A DNA stretch of 64,000 nucleotides from Yarrowia lipolytica. Lineage: Eukaryota; Ascomycota; Dipodascomycetes; Dipodascales. Shown piece after piece: positions 20,728 to 31,161 of this stretch. A program made the translations under genes and the position numbers. Location: the NCBI RefSeq assembly GCF_001761485.1, contig NC_090771.1, positions 558,001 to 622,000 of the forward strand. The letters run 5' to 3'. The first letter of the stretch is position 1. Each line of letters starts with the position of its first letter. The notes beneath the pieces are model-generated. The model did not search any database and was not told the origin of the DNA. It saw only the letters and a program-made list of their open reading frames with translations.

Positions 20728-21606
20728 AAAAGAGAGATAGAATCAGACGAATAACGAGACGGCAACAGACACTGTAGAATCTTTAACCAAACCAAACCCT
20801 CACCAGGTTAGTCATGTCTCATGCCAAACACTAGTTTAACTGGAGTACGAACAGGAGTTGTAGGAGAAAGGGAGTAACTTCTTGTAGGAGCTCTAGTCTG
20901 TAGCATGAACTGTAGACATGAGTAGCGTAAAAGTACTATACTTGGATGATCCGAACAATCAACACCGTACAATACCCCTTCCCCAGACTAAGTTTGTCAC
21001 GTCCCATTCCCATGGAGTAAACTTACCCTGCCGTTGAGCCCAACAGGCTGAGATGCATCCTCTTTGAGCGATATTCTCGAGATGGCCCGGTGTCGCAAAA
21101 GAGAAGCAAATTTTACGGCCCTTTCAACAAAGTAGTGGAGACTGCGACAAGAGGGAAGAAGGAGACGCGACGGACGACAGACGACAGACGCAACACACAC
21201 ACGTCGGTCAATAGAACGCAGACGCCGCCGACAACCTCCTTCCTCTTGCCCCGGCTTGCACCTATCTTTCACGTTATCGGCTGCCACGTCTGGTCTGAGC
21301 ATGCACGAGTGCAATTGGTTGGTCTTGTTTGAATAAAGTTGGATAAAGAGGTGGGATGGAGGGGTTTATAGCAATGATTTGGGGGGAGGTAAGGGGGCGA
21401 TTTTCGGGGGAATTTTGCCGTTTGAAGCCCGGAAACGCAACCAGACGGCCCAAATACGTATATTTCCCGGGTTTTAGCCCCTCCGGGCCTCACAAACCCC
21501 CCGTTTGAACCACCCCAGAAACCTCCCACCAACCCCCAACCCCCCTTACAGTCGTTTGTCTTATTGTACAAGTGCACCACCATCCCCCAACCTAAACCCT
21601 ATCAGT

Positions 21607-21627
21607 ACTCCGGAGTATATATACTCC
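21607..21627 (+). promoter_or_regulatory. INO1 TATA box inside a palindrome
   Basis: GGAGTATATATACTCC (21612-21627) is a perfect 16-bp palindrome with a TATATATA core. It overlaps a second palindrome, ACTCCGGAGT (21607-21616). It lies about 240 bp before the INO1 ATG and is the best TATA candidate. Confidence 0.55.
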
Positions 21628-21865
21628 AGTAGGGGCCCCCAGTAGACCCACCACCAAAACATTTTCAGTCAACCTTCTGTTAAGAGATCTTCCCTTAGCA
21701 GACCTACAACTACCAAAGTGTTTGCCAATCTCCTCGGTTCCGCACACCACCCCTTCCAGTCTTCTCGTTCTTCTCCTGCTTCCGGTTCGGGTGAGATAAT
21801 AATAGTGTACTAAAACCACTACGTGCAAAACAACGAAATCTACTCAACTTCTTTAAACATCAACA

Positions 21866-23458
21866 ATGTCCCCTTCTGCTGATACCATTGCTGGCAACCC
21901 CGGCGCCGTCAAGTCCGGAATCACCTCCGTTCACGTCAACACTGATCGAACTCAGATCAAGGATGGAAACCTCTACTCCACCTACACCTACGACAACGCT
22001 ACCGTGTCTAAGTCCGCCGATGGCAAGTACGAGGTGACCCCCACTTCCACTGACTACGAGTTCAAGGTCGACCTGACTGTCCCCAAGACCGGTCTGATGC
22101 TTGTCGGTCTCGGAGGAAACAACGGTACCACCCTTGCTGCCGCTGTTGCCGCCAACCGACACAACATCAAGTTCAACACCAAGAATGGCGAGATCGAGCC
22201 CAACTACTTTGGCTCCGTCACCCAGGCTTCCACCATCAAGCTTGGTGTTGACAAGGACGGTAAGGACGTCTATGCCCCTTTCTCTGAGGTCCTCCCCATG
22301 CTGCACCCCAACGACTTTGTCCTTGGCGGCTGGGATATCTCCTCTCTCAACCTGTCCGACGCCATGAAGCGTGCCAAGGTTCTGGAGTACGACCTGCAGC
22401 GACAGGTGGCCAAGCACCTGCAGCCCATCACCCCCATGAAGTCCGTCTACTACCCCGACTTCATTGCTGCCAACCAGGGCGAGCGAGCTGACAACGTCAT
22501 CGAGGGCACCGATAAGTGGGCCCACGTCGAGCACATCCGAAAGGATATCCGGGAGTTCAAGGAGAAGAACGGACTCGACAAGGTGATTGTTCTCTGGACC
22601 GCCAACACTGAGCGATACGCCAACCTCATCGACGGTGTCAACGACACCGCCGACAACCTCCTCAAGTCCATCAAGGAGTCCCACGAGGAGATTGCCCCCT
22701 CCACCGTGTTTGCCGTCGCCTCCATTCTCGAGGGCGTCCCCTACATTAACGGTTCCCCCCAGAACACCTTTGTTCCCGGCTGCATCGAGCTTGCCGAGCG
22801 AGAGGGCGCCTACATTGGAGGTGATGACTTCAAGTCTGGCCAGACCAAGCTCAAGTCCGTCCTTGCCCAGTTCCTGGTCGATGCCGGTATCAAGCCTCTT
22901 TCCGTCGCTTCTTACAACCATCTGGGTAACAACGACGGTTTCAACCTGTCTGCTCCCCAGCAGTTCCGATCCAAGGAGATCTCCAAGGCCTCTGTCATTG
23001 ACGACATGATCGAGTCCAACCAGCTGCTGTACAACGACAAGAACGGTAACTCTGTTGACCACTGCATTGTCATCAAGTACGTGCCAGCTGTCGGAGATTC
23101 CAAGGTTGCCATGGATGAGTACCACTCCGAGCTCATGCTTGGTGGTCACAACACCATCTCCATCCACAACGTTTGTGAGGACTCTCTGCTCGCCACCCCC
23201 CTGATCATCGATCTGGTCATCATGGCTGAGTTCCTGTCCCGAGTCTCCTACAAGAAGAAGGGCGAGGAGGGTGACTTCCAGAAGTTCCACTCTGTCCTTT
23301 CCTTCCTGTCTTACTGGCTCAAGGCTCCTCTGACCCGACCTGGCTTCGATGCCGTCAACGGTCTTAACAAGCAGCGAGCCGCTCTTGAGAACCTCATGCG
23401 AGCTCTCATTGGACTCAAGCCCAACAACGACATGAAGCTCGAGGAGCGATGTCTTTAA
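21866..23458 (+). CDS. INO1: Myo-inositol-1-phosphate synthase
   Basis: The 530-residue enzyme converts glucose 6-phosphate to inositol 3-phosphate with NAD, the first step of inositol and phosphatidylinositol synthesis in the cytosol. S. cerevisiae Ino1 has 533 residues. Family signatures are all present: the NAD-binding stretch [58 protein letters not shown] and [20 protein letters not shown]. The start ATG at 21866 sits in a good context (CAACAATG) and gives the expected N-terminus. Codon choice is highly biased, suggesting strong expression. The gene has no intron. A TATA palindrome lies upstream; an inositol-response element of the S. cerevisiae type was not recognised. Confidence 0.98.
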   Translation: MSPSADTIAGNPGAVKSGITSVHVNTDRTQIKDGNLYSTYTYDNATVSKSADGKYEVTPTSTDYEFKVDLTVPKTGLMLVGLGGNNGTTLAAAVAANRHNIKFNTKNGEIEPNYFGSVTQASTIKLGVDKDGKDVYAPFSEVLPMLHPNDFVLGGWDISSLNLSDAMKRAKVLEYDLQRQVAKHLQPITPMKSVYYPDFIAANQGERADNVIEGTDKWAHVEHIRKDIREFKEKNGLDKVIVLWTANTERYANLIDGVNDTADNLLKSIKESHEEIAPSTVFAVASILEGVPYINGSPQNTFVPGCIELAEREGAYIGGDDFKSGQTKLKSVLAQFLVDAGIKPLSVASYNHLGNNDGFNLSAPQQFRSKEISKASVIDDMIESNQLLYNDKNGNSVDHCIVIKYVPAVGDSKVAMDEYHSELMLGGHNTISIHNVCEDSLLATPLIIDLVIMAEFLSRVSYKKKGEEGDFQKFHSVLSFLSYWLKAPLTRPGFDAVNGLNKQRAALENLMRALIGLKPNNDMKLEERCL

Positions 23459-24083
23459 ATGTCTGCATAGCGGCCATTTTCTTAGCTTGAGCTCTTTGAT
23501 TGAGCCATATTGTGTCAAGTTTTATAATTAGTAAATCGGTAAACCGTAAGTCGAGTTCAATTGGAATGTCCTGTAGATTGGAAATCTGGTCAATGTGTTG
23601 ACTGACTATTTTGAGACCAACGAAATGAAGAGAGAAGATGGAGGTCACTGAAATCACTTACGACACGTGAGAGATCCAGTCTGAAGTTCGAAGCTGGACA
23701 GTAATAGACGAAGGTACTGCAAGTAGTAACATGTACCGCTAACTCATACTCATACTCGTACAGTTCTCATGAGTCAAACTGAATCTCTCATTAGTTGACC
23801 GTATGGCCCTCGTTGACAAAAAGCCGACCAATGACTTTATGCCGGCAAAAAGCCGAACACCACCCATCAGGCCTATTACGAGCACACACTGCTGTTCCTC
23901 CCCACATTTCACCCGAGGTACAAGTTAGAGTTCCGGCTAACATCTACGATGCTTCCACCCATATAGAAAGCCTGCCTAAGAAGCAGATACGAACGGAAAC
24001 GTTCGTTGCAATAGCCCGAAAGACACTTCAACGATAGTTCTGGCTCCCGATTTGCGATATGTCCGATGAGGTCGATTTGCATC

Positions 24084-24176
24084 ACTTGACTTGACTTACT
24101 TGACTTACTTGACTTACTTGACTTACTTGACTTACTTGACTTACTTGACTTGCTTGACTTACTTGACTCGACTTGA
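24084..24176. repeat. 9-bp tandem repeat (TTGACTTAC)
   Basis: About ten copies of ACTTACTTG occur in tandem. The unit is a multiple of three, so frames read through as TYL or SSK peptides, but no gene is apparent. Confidence 0.9.
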
Positions 24177-24770
24177 CCCTGTCTCTCAGAGTACGTACAA
24201 ATGTCTGAGACAGTCACGTGATCTCCATTTGCATTGGGTGCCAATACAGTACTCGCGCCAAGCTCCCTCCAGAACAACATTCAGGTCAATATTTCCCACC
24301 AAGTTCTATAAATTTTTTCAATAGACTTTTAAATTTTTCATTAGACTTTGTTAAAATTTTCATTAGACTTTGTTAAATTTTTCAAGGGGCCTTGTTAAAT
24401 AGACCTCGTTTTCGGCTATGATTTACTTATGCTTTCATTTGGCGCGGGATAAATGATATGAACTGAAGAGTGAATGGGTTGGCTGAAACCGACGAAGACA
24501 ACAGCCGACCAGAAAACAAAGAGCACAGAAATGTAGAGAAGCGAACGCCGATTGCAAAGATATATTTTTCAACGCGATCGCCCCCCCAACCGCTCCTCCA
24601 GCGTGTCCCACCGTCAGGATATTTTTTGAACGTATGTTCCACGTGCCAACCGAAGAAAAATGTATGAGTATAGTACAGTACATACCAAAAACATAACAGC
24701 ACCAAAAAGACCCGGTGGACAGTTGTGCAGTCACATGACCCGGTACCAACCCCCCCCACGACTGCCTTTG

Positions 24771-24784
24771 GAGTCACGTGACTC
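24771..24784. promoter_or_regulatory. GAGTCACGTGACTC palindrome upstream of NEW1
   Basis: This is a perfect 14-bp palindrome with a CACGTG core. It extends the GTCACGTGAC 10-mer found upstream of several other genes in the window. Confidence 0.5.
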
Positions 24785-25205
24785 CGATGACTAACTACCC
24801 CTGTCCAGTCTCTTCTCATTGGCCACTTGTCCATGTGCGTGGCAATCCAGGTCGCCTGTTGGCTGCGACCAAGCCGCATGGTTTCTGCGATGTCCTGTAG
24901 ATGACCTATCAGTGGATGCATGGCGGAGGGAGCGACAAGCGAGGGGGCAAGCACGTGCCATCGTTGCTCATTGTTGGCCGACATGTACCGAAATGCATCG
25001 TTGGCTGCGGGTGCTCTTCTTACCCTACTCGTCGCTATCATTTTGAACATATCCAACCTCCCCCCTTTGATTTACTGTATTTCCCTCCTTGGTGTATCCT
25101 CCCAACCAGTATAAGGTTGACACACATTTACAGTCAAAGGTTAAAAAAAATTCATGATAAAATTTCCCGTGTCGGTGAAAACGCAGCTTTCTCATCACTA
25201 CAAAC

Positions 25206-28200
25206 ATGCCCCCCAAATTCACCCCTGGACAGGCGTTTGTGCCCGGGCAGGCGTTTGTGCCCTCGCAGGACAACCCCCGTGACCGGCCCAACGAGTACCA
25301 GTACGGCAAGGTCGACTACACGCCGTCGCAGACCCCCAACCTCACTCCGTCATCCTCCACCACCTCCATGGCGTCTCTGGAGCGGGCGGTCAACGAGATT
25401 GACTCTCCCGTGGTCCCCTACGTGGAGGCCATCAAGAACGCCAAGTCCATTGGCGAGGTCAAGGAAGGCGTCAACTCCATCATTGATCTGATCAACACCT
25501 CCCAGGATGCCTCCGACCTCAAGTTGGTGGAGAGCATTTCGGCTCTGGCCAAGCACAAGAAGAACGCTCTTTCTCGAGAGGGCGCCGTTTCTCTCATCTC
25601 CGCCGTGGCCAAGAAGTTTGGATCCGAGCCCCACACCTCCATTGAGGGTTACCTTGTTGAGGCCCTGAACGTGCCCCTTGATCTGCTCACCGACAAGGAG
25701 AACTCGGTCAAGCGAGCCGCCCAGGCTGCCATCGATGCCGTATGTGGCGCTATCCCCGAGGAGGGCCGAGCTTCCATTCTCCTCGAGAAGCTCTTCACTT
25801 TCCTCGACTCTGGAGCCAAGTGGCAGTCCAAGGTCGGAGCTCTCAAGCTGGTCCAGCGAATCATTGAGTTGTGCCCCGCCGACGTCATTGAGGTCCAGTT
25901 CTTGGCTGGTGTCCCCACCCTGACCAACTGTTTCCACGACTTCAAGCCCGAGCTTGCTCAGGAGGGTAAGAAGACCCTGATGCAGCTGGTGGCTGTCCTC
26001 GATAACCAGGATATTTCTCCCCGAATCGAGCTCATTGTCGACACTCTGGGCGACCCCAAGAAGGTGCCCTCTTGTGTCAAGGCTCTGTCCATGGTCACCT
26101 TTGTTGCCGAGGTCACCGCTCCCGCTCTGTCTCTGTTGGTGCCCATCATGACCCGATCTCTCAACCAGACCTCCTCCTCTCAGGAGCAACTGCGACAGTC
26201 CGTCATTGTCGTCGAGAACTTGACCCGACTGGTCCACGACCCTCGAGAAATCAAGCCCTTCATCGACCAGCTTCTGCCCCCCGTCAAGAAGGTGTACGAG
26301 GGAGCCGCTCTTCCCGAGGTGCGAGAGCTCGCCGGTAAGGCCCTCAAGGTTATTGAGGACGCCAAGGACGAGGAGAACCGAGCCCAGAAGGTTGTTTCCA
26401 CCGAGGAGATGGAGCTGCGAATCACTGAGTGCGGTGGCCAGTCCATCCCTCCTATCGAGCAGACTTACGCCGCCACTCTGATTGCCACTAACATTTCTGT
26501 GCGAGAGTGGGCCCGTCTGGATGACAACTTCAAGGCCTACCTGCCTACTCTTGACCAGGCCAAGCTCAAGGAGAACATCTTTGACCGATACCAGGAGCTG
26601 TTCCAGGAGGGTCCTGCTGAGGACACTTCTGCCGAGGGTATTGAGATTGTAAACGCCAACTTTTCTCTGGCTTACGGAGGACGAATGCTGCTCAACAAGA
26701 CCAAGCTGCGACTCTTCAAGGGTCACCGATACGGTCTGTGTGGCCGAAACGGTGCCGGAAAGTCCACTCTCATGCGATCCATTGCCAACGGTAAGCTCGA
26801 GGGTTTCCCCGACAAGTCAGAGCTGCGAACCTGTTTCGTCGAGCACAAGCTGCAGGGCGACGAGGGAGATATGGATCTGGTTTCTTTTATTGCCTCCGAT
26901 CCTGATCTCACCCACGTCAAGAAGGACGAGATCGCTGACGCTCTGGCGGAGGTTGGCTTCAACGAGGAGCGACGAGCCCAGAACGTGGGCGCTCTGTCTG
27001 GAGGATGGAAGATGAAGCTGGAGCTGGCACGAGCCATGCTCATGAAGGCCGACATTCTGCTGCTCGATGAGCCTACTAACCACCTGGATGTTGGAAACGT
27101 CAAGTGGCTGCAGGACTACCTTGTGGCCCACACCGACATCACCTCTCTGATCGTGTCACATGACTCTGGTTTCCTGGATGCCGTCTGCACCGACATTGCT
27201 CACTACGAAAATAAGAAGCTCGTCTACTACAAGGGTAACCTGGCCGACTTTGTCAAGGTCCGACCCGAGGGTAAGTCTTACTACACTCTGACCGACACCA
27301 ACCTGAAGATGGCCTTCCCTCCTCCCGGTATTCTGTCTGGTGTTCGATCCAACACCCGAGCCATTGCCCGAGTTGTTGATGCGTCCTTCACCTACCCCAA
27401 TGCCCCCAAGCCCTCTCTCAAGAACGCCTCTTGTTCGCTTTCCATGTCGTCTCGAGTCGCCGTTCTGGGCCCCAACGGAGCTGGAAAGTCAACCCTCATC
27501 AAGGTGCTGACCGGCGAGGTGGTGCCTACCGAGGGTAAGGTCGAGAAGCACCCCAATCTGCGAATCGGATACATTGCCCAGCACGCGCTGCAGCATGTCG
27601 AGCAGCACAAGGAGAAGACCCCTAACCAGTACTTGCAGTGGCGATACCAGAATGGAGACGATCGAGAGGTGCATCTCAAGCAGACCCGAATTATGTCTGA
27701 TGAGGAAAAGGCCCAGATGGCCAAGCCCATTGATCCCGATGGACGAGGTGAGCGAATCGTCGAGGCCATCATTGGTCGACAGAAGCTCAAGAAGACCTTC
27801 CAATACGAGATCAAGTGGCAGCATCTGCATCCCAAGTACAACTCCATGGCCACCCGAGACTTCCTCATTGAGCAGGGCTTCTCCAAGCTGGTGCAGGAGT
27901 TTGACGATCACGAGGCTTCTCGAGAGGGTCTTGGATACCGAGAGCTTTCTCCCCCCGTCATTCGAAAGCATTTCGAGGACGTTGGTCTGGATGGTGACAT
28001 TGCCGACCACAACACTCTGGGCTCTCTTTCTGGAGGTCAGCTAGTCAAGGTTGTCATTGCTGGCGCCATGTGGAACAACCCCCATCTGTTGGTGCTGGAT
28101 GAGCCTACCAACTATCTCGATCGAGACTCTCTTGGAGGTCTCGCCATTGCCATTCGAGAGTGGGCTGGAGGAGTGGTGATGATTTCGCATAACGAGGAGT

Positions 28201-28514
28201 TTGTTGGAGCTTTGTGCCCCGAGCAGTGGCACGTTGACAACGGAGAGCTGACCCAGATGGGCAAGACTGCCGTTTCCAATGACCGATTCGAGGACGGAGG
28301 AGCTTCAGGAGGCTCCTCTGCTGCTCCATCCACTGCCGCTTCTGAGGCCGAGAACGACTCGCCCATGAACATCAAGGTCCGAGTCAAGAAGAAGAAGCTC
28401 AACCGAAACCAGCTCAAGGAGCGGGAGTCTCGACGACGGCTGCGACACATTGAGTGGCTCAATTCTCCCAAGGGAACCCCCAAGCCTGCCGATACTGACG
28501 ATGAGGACGAATAG
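25206..28514 (+). CDS. NEW1: ABCF ribosome factor New1 (eEF3-like ATPase)
   Basis: The 1102-residue protein is a cytosolic ribosome-bound ATPase of the eEF3 group. Order of parts: short N-terminal tail (1-60), HEAT repeats (about 60-430), ABC1 with Walker A GRNGAGKST (513-521), signature LSGGWKMKLELARAML and Walker B ILLLDEPTNHLD, then ABC2 with Walker A GPNGAGKST (755-763), a chromodomain insert (about 850-940), LSGGQLVKVVIAGAMW and LLVLDEPTNYLD, and a basic tail. The C-terminal EWLNSPKGTPKPADTDDEDE is the mark of New1, not of eEF3 itself. S. cerevisiae New1 assists translation termination/recycling and ribosome assembly. Its Q/N-rich prion-forming N-terminus is absent here; the tail instead repeats GQAFVP. 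All ATPase motifs are intact. Confidence 0.93.
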   Translation: MPPKFTPGQAFVPGQAFVPSQDNPRDRPNEYQYGKVDYTPSQTPNLTPSSSTTSMASLERAVNEIDSPVVPYVEAIKNAKSIGEVKEGVNSIIDLINTSQDASDLKLVESISALAKHKKNALSREGAVSLISAVAKKFGSEPHTSIEGYLVEALNVPLDLLTDKENSVKRAAQAAIDAVCGAIPEEGRASILLEKLFTFLDSGAKWQSKVGALKLVQRIIELCPADVIEVQFLAGVPTLTNCFHDFKPELAQEGKKTLMQLVAVLDNQDISPRIELIVDTLGDPKKVPSCVKALSMVTFVAEVTAPALSLLVPIMTRSLNQTSSSQEQLRQSVIVVENLTRLVHDPREIKPFIDQLLPPVKKVYEGAALPEVRELAGKALKVIEDAKDEENRAQKVVSTEEMELRITECGGQSIPPIEQTYAATLIATNISVREWARLDDNFKAYLPTLDQAKLKENIFDRYQELFQEGPAEDTSAEGIEIVNANFSLAYGGRMLLNKTKLRLFKGHRYGLCGRNGAGKSTLMRSIANGKLEGFPDKSELRTCFVEHKLQGDEGDMDLVSFIASDPDLTHVKKDEIADALAEVGFNEERRAQNVGALSGGWKMKLELARAMLMKADILLLDEPTNHLDVGNVKWLQDYLVAHTDITSLIVSHDSGFLDAVCTDIAHYENKKLVYYKGNLADFVKVRPEGKSYYTLTDTNLKMAFPPPGILSGVRSNTRAIARVVDASFTYPNAPKPSLKNASCSLSMSSRVAVLGPNGAGKSTLIKVLTGEVVPTEGKVEKHPNLRIGYIAQHALQHVEQHKEKTPNQYLQWRYQNGDDREVHLKQTRIMSDEEKAQMAKPIDPDGRGERIVEAIIGRQKLKKTFQYEIKWQHLHPKYNSMATRDFLIEQGFSKLVQEFDDHEASREGLGYRELSPPVIRKHFEDVGLDGDIADHNTLGSLSGGQLVKVVIAGAMWNNPHLLVLDEPTNYLDRDSLGGLAIAIREWAGGVVMISHNEEFVGALCPEQWHVDNGELTQMGKTAVSNDRFEDGGASGGSSAAPSTAASEAENDSPMNIKVRVKKKKLNRNQLKERESRRRLRHIEWLNSPKGTPKPADTDDEDE

Positions 28515-29184
28515 ATAAAATTTCATAGAGAATAGATGTTTGATTGTTAGCAGTTGACGATCTGTGCAGTGAAGAGGTTTTAGAGGTATATATGATCGGT
28601 AAATGATGCCTGACGAAGGTCTGATGGTCTGTGAGAGGACTGACTGACTGCGAATGAGCAGAATTCCCACCTCTGATATTGACAGCTACGATGTAGAGTG
28701 AGAAGGCGCTCATTGGCATAGTTCTCTAACATAATCATCTCTCATCTTCAGAGGGCCGGTCCTTTTTTTCGTTCGGAGATCAATTTGGATAACTCACTCC
28801 GTGTATCGCACCAAAGGAAGAACTCAAAGTATGTCAATTGCCGCAGTATTGTACAGTATGTACTTGTGAAAACATTATGTTAGTTGGAGAAAGATGGACT
28901 CTCCACAAGTATGCAGAAAAAAGTTAGAGTACAGCCGTTAAGTACATTGAAGATGACCTCCATTCGGTCCCCGCTAAAGTAGTAATCCACATCCCCAATC
29001 GTTTCCATCCCCCTGGGTAATCTCCATGTCCCATTTGTCCTCAATAATCGCCCTATCCATCTCCGCTCTACCCCTCAGGATAAGCGATAATATATCCCTC
29101 TGTGATAATAAAGTGCCGATAATATCGGAACTGTGGTGCATTGCCGGTTGCCCTGCAACAACTGCCGCGACCCCAACAAGGCCC

Positions 29185-29219
<35 letters not shown>
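29185..29219. repeat. GCTCTCC heptamer, five copies
   Basis: CTCTCCG is repeated five times in tandem. Confidence 0.85.
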
Positions 29220-29559
29220 AGCCAGGAATGTGCGGCTGAGTCGGTCTAAACAGGCGTGCCGTGCGTAGTATAACTGAGCTATACTCTCTCGGTCTTCCGT
29301 GTCCCCGATTTAAGGTGAAAATTAGACATTGTCCGGAGGAGAAGTGTACATGTATTGATGGGTATTGTAGATACGACGGAGCGACAAGACGAGTGATGAG
29401 AGTACGAAGATTGAGGGGCAAGAGCTCCTATATTATACACTTGCCACTTTCGATCGCGACAGACGTCATCATACAGATACTGCGGTCATTGGCACATGTC
29501 GCGTGCTCATTTATCTCCTGTTCTCAATACTTGCTCGTCAAAAAAAAGAGAAAGAGAAG

Positions 29560-29770
29560 ACATGAAAAACATATAACAAACAGAGAAGAAATAGAACAAA
29601 ACAACATAAAAAACATAAACATAAAAAACATAAAAAATAAAAATAAAAAACATAAACATGAAAAACATAAACATGAAATGATAAACATGAAAAAAATAAA
29701 CATGGAAATAAGATAACATGAAAAACACAGACATGAAAAGCAAGAAAAAACAACATAAAAAACATAAAAG
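29560..29770. repeat. A-rich ACATAAAA/ACATGAAA repeat
   Basis: About 200 bases of ACATAAAAA and ACATGAAAA units give long low-complexity frames on both strands but no gene. Confidence 0.8.
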
Positions 29771-31161
29771 AGCTGTCTGTTAGAGCTAACCCAGCGCTTA
29801 GTCATCCATACTAGCGTCTTTGTTTCCCTGACATCGGTTGTTGTAGCACTTGCCTATCATCCACATCCGGCTAATCAGAGACTTTAGGTTGCGGAAATAA
29901 ATCGGAACGCAAAATGAAAATAAACCAAGGTTAGATGCGAGCATATTTTCAAAGTAGTCTAAGTAAACGGCATTGGGTAGTAGGGGATAAATGTGCAGAT
30001 ACAGACGAAGATAATACCGGAAGGTGGTCATTTTCAAAATATTCCCCTTCACATTTACATTTTGATACCCTTTTTGTTTCTCTGCGATCACGGGAACATC
30101 ACTTTTGCACCCCCAGCGGACGGTTTTGCTCAACTACTTATCAACTAAACGGTAAAACTGGGGACAGAGCGCTTTTCGAGGCAGAGGCTGTAAATTGACA
30201 AATGTGGAGTTCCGTTTGAGACTCTCCGTGCGTCCTAAAAGACCAGACCTCATTTATATCTCAAAATCTCGCACAGTTCACCCGCAATGTCCAGATGACA
30301 TGAGGACGTTGCTAAAAGTAGAGGGTCTAAGTTGACGTCATGGGAGGTGGTGGTACGATGGAGTTCAGAATTGGGTAGCAAAGGGCGATGGGAAAACGGC
30401 ATGGAACCGCTCGAAATCTACACTCGGTCCATGACACACTCGACGGCTCTTTTCCACCCTCAACGACTACGTGCGGGGTACAGTATTGCTATGTAGATTG
30501 CAGTTGATGGGCTTATTCGCTACCAGTATAAGGTGCAGTATCAGCCAGTAGGTTGATTTGAGACATCTGAAATTAGCCAGTCTAGTGACCGTTGAGCAAA
30601 GGGCGCCCCAGAGGTCTTGGTCGCAGCCAAGAACGCATAAAATGAAGAAAAATCTGCGGTTTTTGCATTGTTTTTGCGCATTTTGCCAGTCCGAATGGTG
30701 TGTACTTTATGCGCCCTACTCGCGGGTAGGGCTGTTTCTGCACGGGTAAAAACCATCATGGTGATGTGATGGGCACACGCCAACAAACAATCGTCTACTA
30801 CAAGTAGGTAGCGTTTAATTATCTGGGGTACCAAGAATTGTTGTTCTTTGTGTGGTGTGACACGGACTAGGAGGTAGAGTTCCGGGTGGCAATATATATA
30901 GGTGGATGGGTTCGCCCTTTTTTTCCAGATCTTTTTGACTCTGTTTTTACATTCTCTTTTTCCCTCGATTGCCTCGATTGCACCAGATTGCGGTACCCTC
31001 CCCCGTTAGTTGCACAGCTGCACCCGCCTCACTTGACACCCAACTGCCCACGTGCGTGTGCTGCAAAGTTTGAGTTAAGATCGGTTTGGGATAATTTTTG
31101 GTTTCTTCGGATCAATCTCCTGCACACCACACATTGGCTCTCCACCGCACACAAACACATA

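Larger units (their letters stand above)
18295..21865. other. 3.6-kb divergent region PPS1-INO1
   Basis: No gene is recognised. The region holds CACGTG at 18643-18648, a TATAAATA box at 19570-19577 without an obvious ORF, and six distinct tandem arrays, the densest group outside the right end of the window. The last 270 bp form the INO1 promoter. Confidence 0.5.
23459..25205. other. Intergenic region INO1-NEW1
   Basis: No gene is supported. The 209-codon open frame on the minus strand (24427-25056) does not start with ATG and matches nothing known. The region contains a TTGACTTAC array, CACGTG at 24215, and a 14-bp CACGTG palindrome about 430 bp before NEW1. Confidence 0.55.
28515..31161. 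other. 2.6-kb intergenic region NEW1 - PPOX-like gene
   Basis: No gene is recognised. GCTCTCC repeats lie at 29185-29219 and A-rich ACATAAAA repeats at 29560-29770. A CTAACCCAG at 29786-29794 looks like an acceptor but leads into no open frame. The last 150 bases are C-rich and look like a 5' leader. Confidence 0.5.

Noticed and set aside
21860-23518. 552-codon minus-strand frame across INO1
   Set aside because: It is the antisense shadow of a highly biased gene; INO1 on the + strand is certain.
24427-25056. 209-codon minus-strand open frame between INO1 and NEW1
   Set aside because: It has a non-ATG start, no homology, and overlaps the NEW1 promoter.
25206-28514. Naming the ABCF gene eEF3 (YEF3)
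   Set aside because: The C-terminal SPKGTPKP-DTDDEDE signature and overall sequence match New1, while eEF3 has a lysine-rich tail instead.
29786-29794. CTAACCCAG acceptor-like site
   Set aside because: The sequence after it has early stops in the relevant frames and no donor-exon pair is visible.
30886-31161. 92-codon upstream extension of the PPOX-like gene
   Set aside because: It starts at a non-ATG codon, crosses a TATATATA element and C-rich leader, and has no family similarity. The ATG at 31162 gives the family N-terminus.
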